Assembly (NCBI GenBank): GCA_021107495.1
Contig: JAIOSR010000370.1
Coordinates: 1 to 8,169, forward strand
Direction: 5' to 3'
From: Desulfobacterales bacterium
GTDB lineage: Bacteria; Desulfobacterota; DSM-4660; Desulfatiglandales; Desulfatiglandaceae
DNA: 8,169 bases
Of this stretch, positions 1 to 5,793 are shown one piece after another. A program made the translations under genes and the position numbers. Under the pieces are notes generated by a model, which was not told where the DNA came from, made no database searches, and worked only from the letters and a program-made list of their open reading frames with translations. Positions within the stretch are counted from its first letter, which is position 1, and each line of letters opens with the position of its first letter.

Positions 1-387
1 AGCAGCCTTGTGAGGACCGATTCGGCCCATTTCCTTTTAGCCCTGGAAGAAAACGAGGCATATCGCAATATCCCGTTTCTTGCCGGAAAAGGGAGGATGT
101 ATGCAAGCGCACCGGAAGACTCCTTTCCGAGGCAGGAGGTCAGGCCTTATCTGGAAAAGATGGGCGTTATCAGCCGTTCGGTGCCTGCCGCTGATATGGC
201 AATGGACCTGGGCGCCCCCATGTCGATAAACCTGGCCCTGTTAGGTTTTTTTTCGGCCTTCAAAGAGGGCCCCCTCAGCCATGATGGGCTTCGCACGACC
301 ATAGATCAGGTCAGCCCCGATCGGTTCAAGGAGATAAACCTCAAGGTCTTTGATGCCGGTTTTGAAAAAGGATCGGAAGAAACGTAA
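1..387 (+). CDS. 2-oxoacid (indolepyruvate-type):ferredoxin oxidoreductase, beta/gamma subunit, C-terminal part
   Basis: This is the 3' end of a gene that begins before the window: the frame is open from base 1 (Ser-Ser-Leu before the GTG at 10), so that GTG is probably an internal Val. The roughly 128 visible residues resemble the C-terminal half of the gamma domain of pyruvate/ketoisovalerate ferredoxin oxidoreductases, as in IorB. Visible marks are a 'LLALEENEAYRNIPFL' segment, where the family usually has 'LLALEPLEALR..PYL', the late 'APMSINLALLGFF' stretch, where the family has 'N..LLGAL', and a closing 'FKEINLKVFDAGFE'. In the family this subunit works with a TPP/4Fe-4S partner to decarboxylate 2-oxoacids oxidatively to acyl-CoA, reducing ferredoxin in the cytoplasm. 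The substrate cannot be told from this fragment. The partner subunit would be expected upstream, outside the window. An intrinsic terminator follows about 90 bp after the stop, so this is probably the last gene of its operon. Confidence 0.72.
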   Translation, partial: SSLVRTDSAHFLLALEENEAYRNIPFLAGKGRMYASAPEDSFPRQEVRPYLEKMGVISRSVPAADMAMDLGAPMSINLALLGFFSAFKEGPLSHDGLRTTIDQVSPDRFKEINLKVFDAGFEKGSEET

Positions 388-474
388 CATTTAAGAGGCT
401 GCCGGAAAACCCCAACCCTCCAAAAAAGTTCCATTATTCCTGTGTTCTCCAAAGGGACAATCCAATAGTCCGGG

Positions 475-508
475 AAAAAGGCCGATATATGTCGGCTTTT
501 TTCTTTTT
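475..508 (+). terminator. Rho-independent terminator after the oxidoreductase gene
   Basis: A short A-run and GCCGA pair with TCGGC and the following T-run around a small AT loop. The hairpin is then followed by an almost pure T tract (TTTTTTCTTTTT). It lies 88 bp after the stop of the upstream gene and is well placed to separate it from nrdD. The flanking A-run also gives weak potential in the opposite direction. Confidence 0.75.
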
Positions 509-510
509 AA

Positions 511-675
511 ATATTGATGACCTCGTAAAAAGTCGCTTCGCGCCTTTTTACTCGGCGGATGAGGGCTACCCCTCCCCCGCCATTTGAAGTTAATTCAAAT
601 GGTTCCACCTCCACCCCATGCCGGGGCTTACCCGCCCTCGGCCTGTTGATGGACTTTTTAGGAGTCCATCAATAT
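511..675. repeat. MITE-like intergenic element with 24-bp terminal inverted repeats
   Basis: The left end (511-534) and right end (652-675) form 24-bp inverted repeats that match at 21 of 24 positions. Inside lie a perfect palindrome around CATTTGAA/TTCAAATG (near 581-601) and a GC-rich pyrimidine stretch. The right end also folds on itself: TTGATGGACT (646-655) pairs perfectly with AGTCCATCAA (663-672) across a 7-base loop. No coding frame is credible inside. 'GTAAAAAGTC...GACTTTTT' ends of this kind are, from memory, frequent in intergenic regions of Desulfobacterota, but I could not search for copies. Its right end overlaps the first NrdR-like box by two bases. It may be a non-autonomous transposable element or a REP-like repeat. 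Confidence 0.6.
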
Positions 676-689
676 CCAATATCTTGAAT
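674..689. promoter_or_regulatory. NrdR-box-like operator, distal box
   Basis: The core CAATATCTTG at 677-686 fits the published NrdR consensus acaCwAtATaTwGtgt at every strongly conserved position, and 11 of 16 positions overall match. It is paired with a second box 31 bp downstream. In the family, NrdR is an ATP-cone/zinc-ribbon repressor that binds two boxes about three helical turns apart in front of nrd genes when dATP is abundant. Assignment is by motif and position only. Confidence 0.6.
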
Positions 690-696
690 TTTGGCC

Positions 697-725
697 TTGA
701 CAAAACGCAACATGTTGTGATAGCT
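697..725 (+). promoter_or_regulatory. Candidate sigma70-type promoter of nrdDG
   Basis: A perfect TTGACA -35 hexamer lies at 697-702, between the two NrdR-like boxes. The -10 is poor: GATAGC at 719-724, spacer 16, with an extended TG one base upstream, or ATAGCT with spacer 17. The -10 overlaps the proximal box. The implied 5' leader to nrdD is about 100 nt. The weak -10 leaves real doubt about the exact start. Confidence 0.42.
705..720. promoter_or_regulatory. NrdR-box-like operator, proximal box
   Basis: It contains the perfect palindrome CAACATGTTG at 708-717 and matches the NrdR consensus at 12 of 16 positions, again including C, A, AT, T and G of the core. Its centre is exactly 31 bp from that of the distal box, leaving a 15-bp gap, which is the canonical arrangement. 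It falls in the spacer and -10 region of the candidate nrdD promoter, as expected for a repressor site. Confidence 0.62.
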
Positions 726-832
726 TCTATTCCGACCTCAACAAACCAGAACACCTTCTAACGTAACCCTTTCGTGAGAAATTCTTTTGTTAGTCCTTGT
801 TCAGAAAAACCTATCCGGTGAAGGCGGAATAA

Positions 833-2923
833 ATGCTCGAAAATATCAAAAAGCGTGACCGAAGGATCGTAGAATTTGATTCTTCAAAGATTACAGCGGC
901 AATTGCCAGGGCAGGAAAAGTAACCGGCGAGTTCGAGGAAAGAGAGGCAAGAAAGCTCACCCTTCGAGTAATGACCTTAGCCCACGAACTGCGTCTCAGT
1001 TCCATTCCCGAGGTGGAAGAAATACAGGACATTGTAGAAAGGATACTCCTCGATTCTCCTTTCTACAAGTCTGCCAAGGCATATATCCTGTACCGGGACC
1101 AGCATAGCCAGATAAGGAACATTGCTGCCAAGGCAAGCGTCGACCTTGTTGAACACTATATTGGAAAGCTGGACTGGAAAATCAATGAAAACAGCAATAT
1201 GTGCTATTCCCTTCAGGGGCTCAACAACTACATATCATCGGACGTCACCTCGGAATACTGGCTGAATCAAATCTATCCCCCCGAGATCAGGCATGCACAC
1301 AAGAACGGAGACCTCCATATCCACGACCTCAGTCTCCTTTCGGTCTATTGTGTTGGATGGGACTTGAAAGATATCCTCAAGCAGGGATTCAAGGGCGTGG
1401 AAGGTAAGGTGGAAAGCGGACCCCCGAAACACCTCAGGTCGGCCCTTGGGCAGATTGTTAATTTTTTCTATACATTACAGGGCGAAGCAGCGGGCGCCCA
1501 GGCCATTTCCAACTTTGATACGCTCCTTGCACCCTTTGTGCGGAATGATAATTTGGATTACAAAGGCATCAAACAGGCAATGCAAGAATTTGTCTTTAAT
1601 ATAAATATCCCCACTCGCGTAGGTTTTCAGACCCCCTTCACAAATATCACCATGGATCTGAATGTACCGGGTATTCTAAAAGACGATAACGTGATCATAG
1701 GCGGTGAGGAACGTGAAGACACATATTCCGAGTTCCAGCCTGAAATGGATCTGATTAACATGGCATTTGCCGAGGTAATGATGGAAGGGGATGCCAAGGG
1801 CAGGGTCTTCACTTTTCCCATACCCACATACAACATCACCGCGGACTTTGACTGGGACAATCCGAATCTTGAAATGGTCTGGAAGATGACCGGCAAGTAC
1901 GGGATTCCATATTTTTCAAATTTTGTAAATTCAGACATGTCGCCCGATGACGCCAGGTCCATGTGCTGCAGGTTGCGTCTTGACAACAGGGAGCTTTTAA
2001 AAAGAGGGGGCGGCCTTTTCGGGGCAAATCCCCTGACAGGTTCCATCGGCGTGGTCACCATTAACCTGCCGCGAATAGGGTATCTTGCCGAAAACGAAAA
2101 AGACTTTTTTGAGTGCCTGGAAAAAACCGTCCACCTTGCAAAGGACAGCCTTTCAATAAAGCGGAAGGTCCTCGAGAAATTCACGGAGAAAAATCTCTAC
2201 CCCTATTCAAATTTTTATTTAAGAGAGATCAAAAATAACAGCGGGATTTACTGGAAGAACCACTTTTCTACTATCGGAATTATCGGCATGAACGAGGCAT
2301 GCATGAATTTTTTGAACACGGATATCGGAAGCGAAGAAGGTCGGGAGTTCGCACTCAATACCATGGATTTTATCCGTGATCTGATAGCGGAGATACAGGA
2401 GGAAACAGGCGAAATATTCAACCTTGAAGCAACGCCCGCAGAAGGAACGTCATATCGCCTGGCCCTGATCGACAAAAAGCAGTTTCCAGGGATTATTTGC
2501 GCCAATGAACAGGAATGTCAGAACGGGGCCGATCCCTTCTATACAAATTCAACACAGCTTCCCGTGAATTACACGGATGATATCTTCGAGACCCTCATGC
2601 TTCAGGATGACTTACAGACGAAATATACCGGTGGAACCGTGCTTCACATCTACTTGGGAGAGCAGGTAACAGACATTGAGGTCATAAAGGGAATGATCAA
2701 AAAGGTCGTAACCAATTTTCGACTCCCCTATTTTACCCTTTCTCCGACCTTCAGCGTGTGCCCGTCCCACGGTTACCTGAACGGCGAGCAGGAAAAGTGC
2801 CCTGTTTGCAATGAGGAGACCGAAGTCTATTCAAGGGTTGTGGGCTATTTGCGACCCGTAAAACAGTGGAATAACGGTAAGCAGGCGGAATTCGCCATGC
2901 GAAAGACATTCAAGGTGGCATAG
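833..2923 (+). CDS. nrdD: Anaerobic (class III) ribonucleoside-triphosphate reductase, catalytic subunit
   Basis: This cytoplasmic glycyl-radical enzyme reduces ribonucleoside triphosphates to dNTPs without oxygen. The 696 residues are full length for the family (E. coli NrdD is about 710). An N-terminal ATP-cone (about residues 4-95, starting KKRDRRIVEFDSSKI) provides dATP/ATP allosteric control. The 10-stranded barrel follows: C173 in 'SVYCVGWDL' and the 'MCCRLRLD' pair C378/C379 are the likely active-site thiols, and 'GGGLFGANPLTGSIGVVTI' is a family signature. The C-terminus has a zinc knuckle, CPSH...CPVC (C643, H646, C656, C659), then the radical loop 'RVVGYLRP' with G671 as the predicted glycyl radical. 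The ATG at 833 is supported by a purine-rich AAGGCGG a few bases upstream. The nrdG activase follows after 5 bp. The zinc site has three Cys and one His instead of the four Cys of E. coli; I believe this is common in T. maritima-like NrdDs. The reductant (formate or a redoxin) cannot be decided here. Confidence 0.97.
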   Translation: MLENIKKRDRRIVEFDSSKITAAIARAGKVTGEFEEREARKLTLRVMTLAHELRLSSIPEVEEIQDIVERILLDSPFYKSAKAYILYRDQHSQIRNIAAKASVDLVEHYIGKLDWKINENSNMCYSLQGLNNYISSDVTSEYWLNQIYPPEIRHAHKNGDLHIHDLSLLSVYCVGWDLKDILKQGFKGVEGKVESGPPKHLRSALGQIVNFFYTLQGEAAGAQAISNFDTLLAPFVRNDNLDYKGIKQAMQEFVFNINIPTRVGFQTPFTNITMDLNVPGILKDDNVIIGGEEREDTYSEFQPEMDLINMAFAEVMMEGDAKGRVFTFPIPTYNITADFDWDNPNLEMVWKMTGKYGIPYFSNFVNSDMSPDDARSMCCRLRLDNRELLKRGGGLFGANPLTGSIGVVTINLPRIGYLAENEKDFFECLEKTVHLAKDSLSIKRKVLEKFTEKNLYPYSNFYLREIKNNSGIYWKNHFSTIGIIGMNEACMNFLNTDIGSEEGREFALNTMDFIRDLIAEIQEETGEIFNLEATPAEGTSYRLALIDKKQFPGIICANEQECQNGADPFYTNSTQLPVNYTDDIFETLMLQDDLQTKYTGGTVLHIYLGEQVTDIEVIKGMIKKVVTNFRLPYFTLSPTFSVCPSHGYLNGEQEKCPVCNEETEVYSRVVGYLRPVKQWNNGKQAEFAMRKTFKVA

Positions 2924-2928
2924 GATTT

Positions 2929-3627
2929 ATGCGTTTAGGCGGTTTGCAGAAAAATTCTCTGATTGATTATCCCGGGAAAATAAGCTGTGTAATCTTTCTT
3001 TCCGGATGTAACTTTAACTGCCCCTACTGCCACAACCCGGAACTGGCAAAGGGCTGTCCTGATTGTCCTTCCTGGCTTGAGGATAAGACCCTCTATGATT
3101 TTTTAGAAGGGCGCAAGGGCCTCTTGGACGGGGTGGTTATCTCCGGAGGTGAACCGACCCTCCAGGAGGACCTTTTTCCCCTCTGTGAAAGACTCAAGGA
3201 GATGGGTTACCCGGTAAAACTCGACACAAACGGAAGTCGGCCAAAAACAATAAAGAGACTTATTGATGAAGGTCTGGTCGATTATATTGCAATGGACGTA
3301 AAGACCGATCCGCTTCACTACTCTCCCCTGATAAAAAAAGACTGCAACCCCGTTAACCTGTTTTTGAGCATCCAGATCATAATGGAATCCGCCTTGCCTT
3401 ATGAATTCAGGACCACTTGCGTAAAGCCCATAGTCAATGAACAGGCCATTGAGAATATAGGAAAGATAATTAAAGGCGCAAGACTTTACGCCCTGCAGGC
3501 CTTTCACGATACAGGGGTTTTGCAGCCCGAATTTTTCCGGGACAATGAAGCATGTTATGACCAGGGTGAGCTTATGCATCTGAAATCTATTGCAGATACA
3601 TGGGTCCGGGAGTGTATTATCCGCTGA
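2929..3627 (+). CDS. nrdG: Anaerobic ribonucleotide reductase activating enzyme (radical SAM)
   Basis: NrdG uses a [4Fe-4S] cluster and S-adenosylmethionine to abstract hydrogen from the C-terminal glycine of NrdD and so activate it. The 232-residue protein opens with 'GGLQKNSLIDYPGKISCVIFLSGC', typical of the NrdG/PflA-like branch. The cluster-binding CxxxCxxC motif is C27-x3-C31-x2-C34 (CNFNCPYC). The SAM-binding 'GGEPTL' lies at residues 73-78, and further radical-SAM features are 'LDTNGSRP' and 'YIAMDVKTD'. An extra CPDC pair (C43, C46) lies just after the cluster loop. It is longer than E. coli NrdG (about 154 residues) but of the size seen in the longer bacterial type that accompanies ATP-cone NrdDs. 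The ATG is 5 bp after the nrdD stop, with AAGGTGG inside the nrdD end as ribosome site, so translation is probably coupled. The gene pair would share the NrdR-controlled promoter. Confidence 0.95.
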   Translation: MRLGGLQKNSLIDYPGKISCVIFLSGCNFNCPYCHNPELAKGCPDCPSWLEDKTLYDFLEGRKGLLDGVVISGGEPTLQEDLFPLCERLKEMGYPVKLDTNGSRPKTIKRLIDEGLVDYIAMDVKTDPLHYSPLIKKDCNPVNLFLSIQIIMESALPYEFRTTCVKPIVNEQAIENIGKIIKGARLYALQAFHDTGVLQPEFFRDNEACYDQGELMHLKSIADTWVRECIIR

Positions 3628-3673
3628 GCAAAATCCCTTCGCTCATTCCTTCCCTTTACAACCAGGCAAATTT

Positions 3674-3760
3674 ATGATGTCACGGTCAAGGCAAGCGCTG
3701 AATATTCTTGTATCATTGTGGGCATTGATTGCCTTGCCGGCAGGATGCGCTACGCTTTAA
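3674..3760 (+). CDS. Doubtful 28-residue ORF resembling a lipoprotein leader
   Basis: Starting with two Met codons, this ORF encodes a basic head (RSR), a hydrophobic stretch (LNILVSLWALIALPA) and GC at the end, then stops three codons later. That layout looks like a lipoprotein signal peptide cut short just after the cysteine. The lipobox is poor, however: Pro stands at -3 instead of Leu/Val/Ile. There is no clear ribosome-binding site. After the TAA the same frame stays open for about 50 codons without recognisable content. It could be the remnant of a decayed lipoprotein gene, a small peptide, or chance. An 8-bp inverted repeat (CAAGGCAA at 3687-3694, TTGCCTTG at 3729-3736) lies within it. 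Confidence 0.15.
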   Translation: MMSRSRQALNILVSLWALIALPAGCATL

Positions 3761-3800
3761 GTTAATGACATTGATCCGGACGTTGATTGCGGGTTTCGCT

Positions 3801-4334
3801 TTATTTCCGGTTATCCTCAAACCAGGAACTGCTTATTATGGAGTGCTCAATGGCCAAGCAGCTTAACTTTCCAAGGCTGTTCAACATTTCCATCTCTTCA
3901 TGGGTAGGGATTTTTTTGGAAGGAAAATAGACCCTCAAAACAGTGTATGTGGTCTCATTGACAGTAAAGGGTATTCCGATAACGGCATTCACACCTTCTT
4001 TTTGGGCGGCGTTCAGGTTTTTTATACGGGGGTCGTTTTCAAAATCAGTTATAATGATTGTATCCCCCTCCATGATCTCGGTCGCGCTTTTTCCCGAGTC
4101 AATGACCCCTGCCTCCAGATAGTCCTGGCTGAGGCCGTAACTCGATACCGCCTTCAGGTCAAAGCTTCCCTTTTCGAGTACACGAATAGTGCTCCCCTTG
4201 GCAGCGGTAAGCTCGGTTGTAAGGGAAAGGATAAAATAGAGGACATCGGCCAACTCCTCCTCTTCCCTGTAGATAACGTCTATGACCCTGTTAAGGGCAT
4301 AAAAATATGAATCCAGCATCTTGTTTTCTTGCAT
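3801..4334 (-). CDS. Stand-alone GAF-domain protein
   Basis: This predicted cytoplasmic protein is about 177 residues and consists almost entirely of one GAF domain, a fold that binds small ligands or senses redox state. Visible marks are an N-terminal helix rich in Glu ('VIYREEEELADVLYFIL'), a 'GSTIRVLE' strand, 'AVSSYGLSQDYLEAG', the 'SGKSATEIMEGDTIIITDFENDPRI' region, and the late 'GVNAVIGIPF...VLRVYF' strands, with a closing helix at 'EMLNSLGKLSCLAIEHS'. No output domain (kinase, GGDEF, HTH) is present, so it may act by interaction or be a simple ligand binder. The frame can be extended to a GTG at 4355, but the ATG at 4334 is preferred because AAAGGGGA stands seven bases upstream. It is convergent with nrdG and divergent from the HD gene, so it is probably monocistronic. 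The ligand is unknown. Confidence 0.82.
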   Translation of the reverse strand: MQENKMLDSYFYALNRVIDVIYREEEELADVLYFILSLTTELTAAKGSTIRVLEKGSFDLKAVSSYGLSQDYLEAGVIDSGKSATEIMEGDTIIITDFENDPRIKNLNAAQKEGVNAVIGIPFTVNETTYTVLRVYFPSKKIPTHEEMEMLNSLGKLSCLAIEHSIISSSWFEDNRK

Positions 4335-4386
4335 AGGCCCGTCCCCTTTAAGCACCTGATGGTTTTTCTACCCCACGTTTACAGGG

Positions 4387-4415
4387 ATTCTATATGTTTC
4401 TTGGCATAAAGTAAA
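4387..4415 (-). promoter_or_regulatory. Candidate sigma70-type promoter of the GAF gene
   Basis: Read on the minus strand, TTTACT (4410-4415) and TAGAAT (4387-4392) are separated by exactly 17 bp, matching the -35 and -10 consensus at 4 and 5 of 6 positions. The predicted start near 4380 gives a leader of about 45 nt before the ATG at 4334. Confidence 0.6.
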
Positions 4416-4481
4416 CTCGATTTCAGTGAAACTTCAAAGTCGCAGTTCAAGATTGACAAAAATCTTCCTCCATTCCTCTCC

Positions 4482-4574
4482 TTTTCCTTTTTCTAAAAAG
4501 GGAGTCCTTAACTTCCCCCTTTTCTAAAGGGGAAACCATTAACGTCCCCCTTTTCTAAAGGGGGAATGAGGGGG
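4482..4574. repeat. Three tandem 31-bp units, each a palindrome
   Basis: Three direct repeats with an exact 31-bp period (4482-4512, 4513-4543, 4544-4574) each carry an arm-loop-arm palindrome of the form CCCCCTTTT-CTA-AAGGGG, centred near 4494, 4525 and 4556. The third is followed by a further GAGGGGGATTT run. The first unit is AT-shifted (CCTTTTTCTAAAAAGG). The units differ by substitutions rather than by spacer replacement. Repeats built on 'CCCCCTTTTCTAAAGGGGG' are, from memory, common between genes in Desulfobacterota. They may act as REP-like structures or transcript ends between the divergent genes. Confidence 0.75.
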
Positions 4575-4856
4575 ATTTTGTTGCCATGCCTTTTTTATCT
4601 TTCGTGCCCTCTGTGTCAAAAAATGGATCATATCCCGCTTGAATCCCTGGCCCAGACCGATTAACCTTACTGGATTGTCAATGAACTGTCATCATTGTGA
4701 AGCTTGGGCTACCACTTAAATAATCACAGAGTCGCGACAGGGCAGGCCTTGACCCCTCGAATCCTTGAATCCTTTTCTCAAGCCCGTCATCAGTAAAAAG
4801 CTACCGCGGAAGATGAGCCAAATTGGAAAAGAAAAAATTTAAAGACATGCCCGGCT
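4575..4856. other. Intergenic stretch with low-complexity repeat phrases, no gene seen
   Basis: No credible ORF or RNA gene was found. The segment 4597-4622 ('CGTGCCCTCTGTGTC' phrase) resembles a widespread intergenic phrase and has a cousin at 7462-7503. An octamer repeat, CCTTGACC/CCTCGAAT/CCTTGAAT/CC, spans 4747-4772. The remainder appears unstructured. Confidence 0.5.
4747..4772. repeat. Octamer tandem repeat (CCTTGAAT-like)
   Basis: Three consecutive 8-bp units, CCTTGACC, CCTCGAAT and CCTTGAAT, are followed by a fourth CC start. The period and base pattern parallel the GGTTCAAA-type repeat at 5545-5578. It is non-coding. Confidence 0.5.
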
Positions 4857-4885
4857 TTTACAAATCAGGACAAATCTGCTATTAT
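4857..4885 (+). promoter_or_regulatory. Strong candidate sigma70-type promoter of the HD gene
   Basis: TTTACA (4857-4862) and TATTAT (4880-4885) are separated by exactly 17 bp, each matching consensus at 5 of 6 positions, with an extended TGC before the -10. Transcription should start at about 4892-4894, which is at or within two bases of the ATG at 4894, so the mRNA would have almost no leader. Confidence 0.68.
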
Positions 4886-4893
4886 CCTTGTCC

Positions 4894-5535
4894 ATGAAAA
4901 CAGATATCGATCATATCAAGGCATTTGCAAAGAAATGTTTTTCAAACTCCAATGGCAGCCACAACTGGGAGCACACCTGTCGCGTTTACAACCTGTGCAT
5001 GCATATCGGGGAAAAGGAGAGGTCAGACCTGGAGGTGCTCAAGATCGCCGCCTACCTTCATGACATAGGACGTTCCCGGCAGGATAAATCAAAGGGAACG
5101 ATCTGCCACGCTGAAAAGGGCGCTGAAATGGCGAAATCTTTTCTGGATGAATATGAAATTCCCGAAGACAAGGGGAAAAATATCATCCACTGTATTCGGT
5201 CCCACAGGTTCCGGGGAAACGTGCGGCCCGAGACCCTGGAGGCAAAGGTCCTGTTTGACGCGGACAAGCTTGATGCCATAGGCGCCATAGGCATTGCAAG
5301 GGCCTTTCAGTTCGCGGGTGAGGTGGGCGCAAAATTCCATAATCCCCATGTCCAGCCCGAGCACACGGAACCGTATACAAAGGAAGATACGGGTTACCGG
5401 GAATTCAGGTTAAAGCTAAGTAAAATCAAGGATCGCATGCTTACTGATGAGGGGAGACGCATGGCTAAAGAGCGCCACGCGTTTATGGAGACTTTTTTTG
5501 AAAGGTTTTTACAGGAACATGAAGGGAACAAATGA
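4894..5535 (+). CDS. HD-domain phosphohydrolase
   Basis: This is a predicted metal-dependent phosphohydrolase of the HD superfamily, close to the COG1418/YedJ type, about 213 residues and cytoplasmic. Metal-binding signatures are visible in order: H27 in 'SHNWEHTCRV', the H56-D57 pair in 'AAYLHDIGR', and D124 in 'FDADKLDAIG'. Two further His (H72 in 'CHAEKGAEMA' and H104 in 'CIRSHRFRG') fit the family's second set of ligands. The substrate is unknown; relatives act on nucleotides or small phosphoesters. The frame also permits a TTG start at 4888, but the ATG at 4894 fits the family start better. Neither has a Shine-Dalgarno sequence: the nearest AGGA is more than 15 bases away. The promoter at 4857-4885 places the transcript start on the ATG, so leaderless translation is likely. 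No partner gene follows; repeats fill the space down to manA. Confidence 0.87.
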   Translation: MKTDIDHIKAFAKKCFSNSNGSHNWEHTCRVYNLCMHIGEKERSDLEVLKIAAYLHDIGRSRQDKSKGTICHAEKGAEMAKSFLDEYEIPEDKGKNIIHCIRSHRFRGNVRPETLEAKVLFDADKLDAIGAIGIARAFQFAGEVGAKFHNPHVQPEHTEPYTKEDTGYREFRLKLSKIKDRMLTDEGRRMAKERHAFMETFFERFLQEHEGNK

Positions 5536-5544
5536 AAATATTGG

Positions 5545-5578
5545 GGTTCACGGTTCAAAGGTTCAGAGGTTCAAGGTT
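5545..5578. repeat. GGTTCA short tandem repeat
   Basis: GGTTCA occurs at 5545, 5552, 5560 and 5568, with a fifth partial copy (GGTT) at 5575, giving spacings of 7, 8, 8 and 7 bp. It begins about 10 bp after the HD gene stop. Such 'GGTTCAAAGGTTCAGAGGTTCAA' phrases are familiar intergenic low-complexity repeats. It is non-coding. Confidence 0.7.
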
Positions 5579-5620
5579 ACATCCTCTTCCCCTGTCAATC
5601 GCCAAAACCGGAATAAAAAA

Positions 5621-5760
5621 CGAACGTCCAACATCGAACATCGAACTCCCAATGTCGAATTAGCGTACGCCTTAGGCGTTTCATTTTTATTCAAAAGGCG
5701 GAGCGAAGCAACATCCACATTCAAAGTTCGATGTTGAGCGTTCGATGTTCGATGTTCATC
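5621..5760. repeat. Inverted-repeat element with 17-bp perfect arms (CATCGAA repeats)
   Basis: The arm AACATCGAACATCGAAC at 5630-5646 is perfectly complementary to 5740-5756. Homology continues inward imperfectly (CCAATGTCGAA against TTCGATGTTGAG). The roughly 90-bp centre has a small hairpin ACGCC/GGCGT and a T-rich part. Translated forward it gives a 'RTSNIEHRTPNVE'-type string, which I recognise as a common spurious ORF product of this repeat class. It is probably a non-autonomous mobile or REP-like repeat between the convergent HD gene and manA. Confidence 0.7.
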
Positions 5761-5793
5761 TCTTTCCAGTCTGATATGTGGAGATCCAATAAG

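Noticed and set aside
697..710. FNR/CRP-type site TTGAC-AAAA-CGCAA upstream of nrdD
   Set aside because: One half-site is poor, and the sequence is better explained as the -35 hexamer plus the start of the proximal NrdR-like box.
1627..2184. 185-codon ORF on the minus strand inside nrdD
   Set aside because: It is antisense to a strongly conserved nrdD, has no recognisable domain and is a codon-bias shadow.
3103..3579. 158-codon minus-strand ORF inside nrdG
   Set aside because: It is fully antisense to a clear radical SAM gene and has no family features.
3765..3878. 37-codon plus-strand ORF with a hydrophobic start after nrdG
   Set aside because: It overlaps the 3' end of the GAF gene antisense, has no ribosome site and resembles nothing known.
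3900..4310. 136-codon plus-strand ORF over the GAF gene
   Set aside because: The minus-strand GAF protein has domain signatures, a ribosome site and a promoter; this frame has none.
4482..4574. Possible CRISPR array
   Set aside because: Three contiguous 31-bp units have no variable spacers of CRISPR type, and no cas genes are nearby.
5447..5737. 96-codon plus-strand ORF overlapping the HD gene end and the repeats
   Set aside because: It starts inside the HD gene in another frame and runs through low-complexity and inverted-repeat DNA; it is a known type of spurious product.
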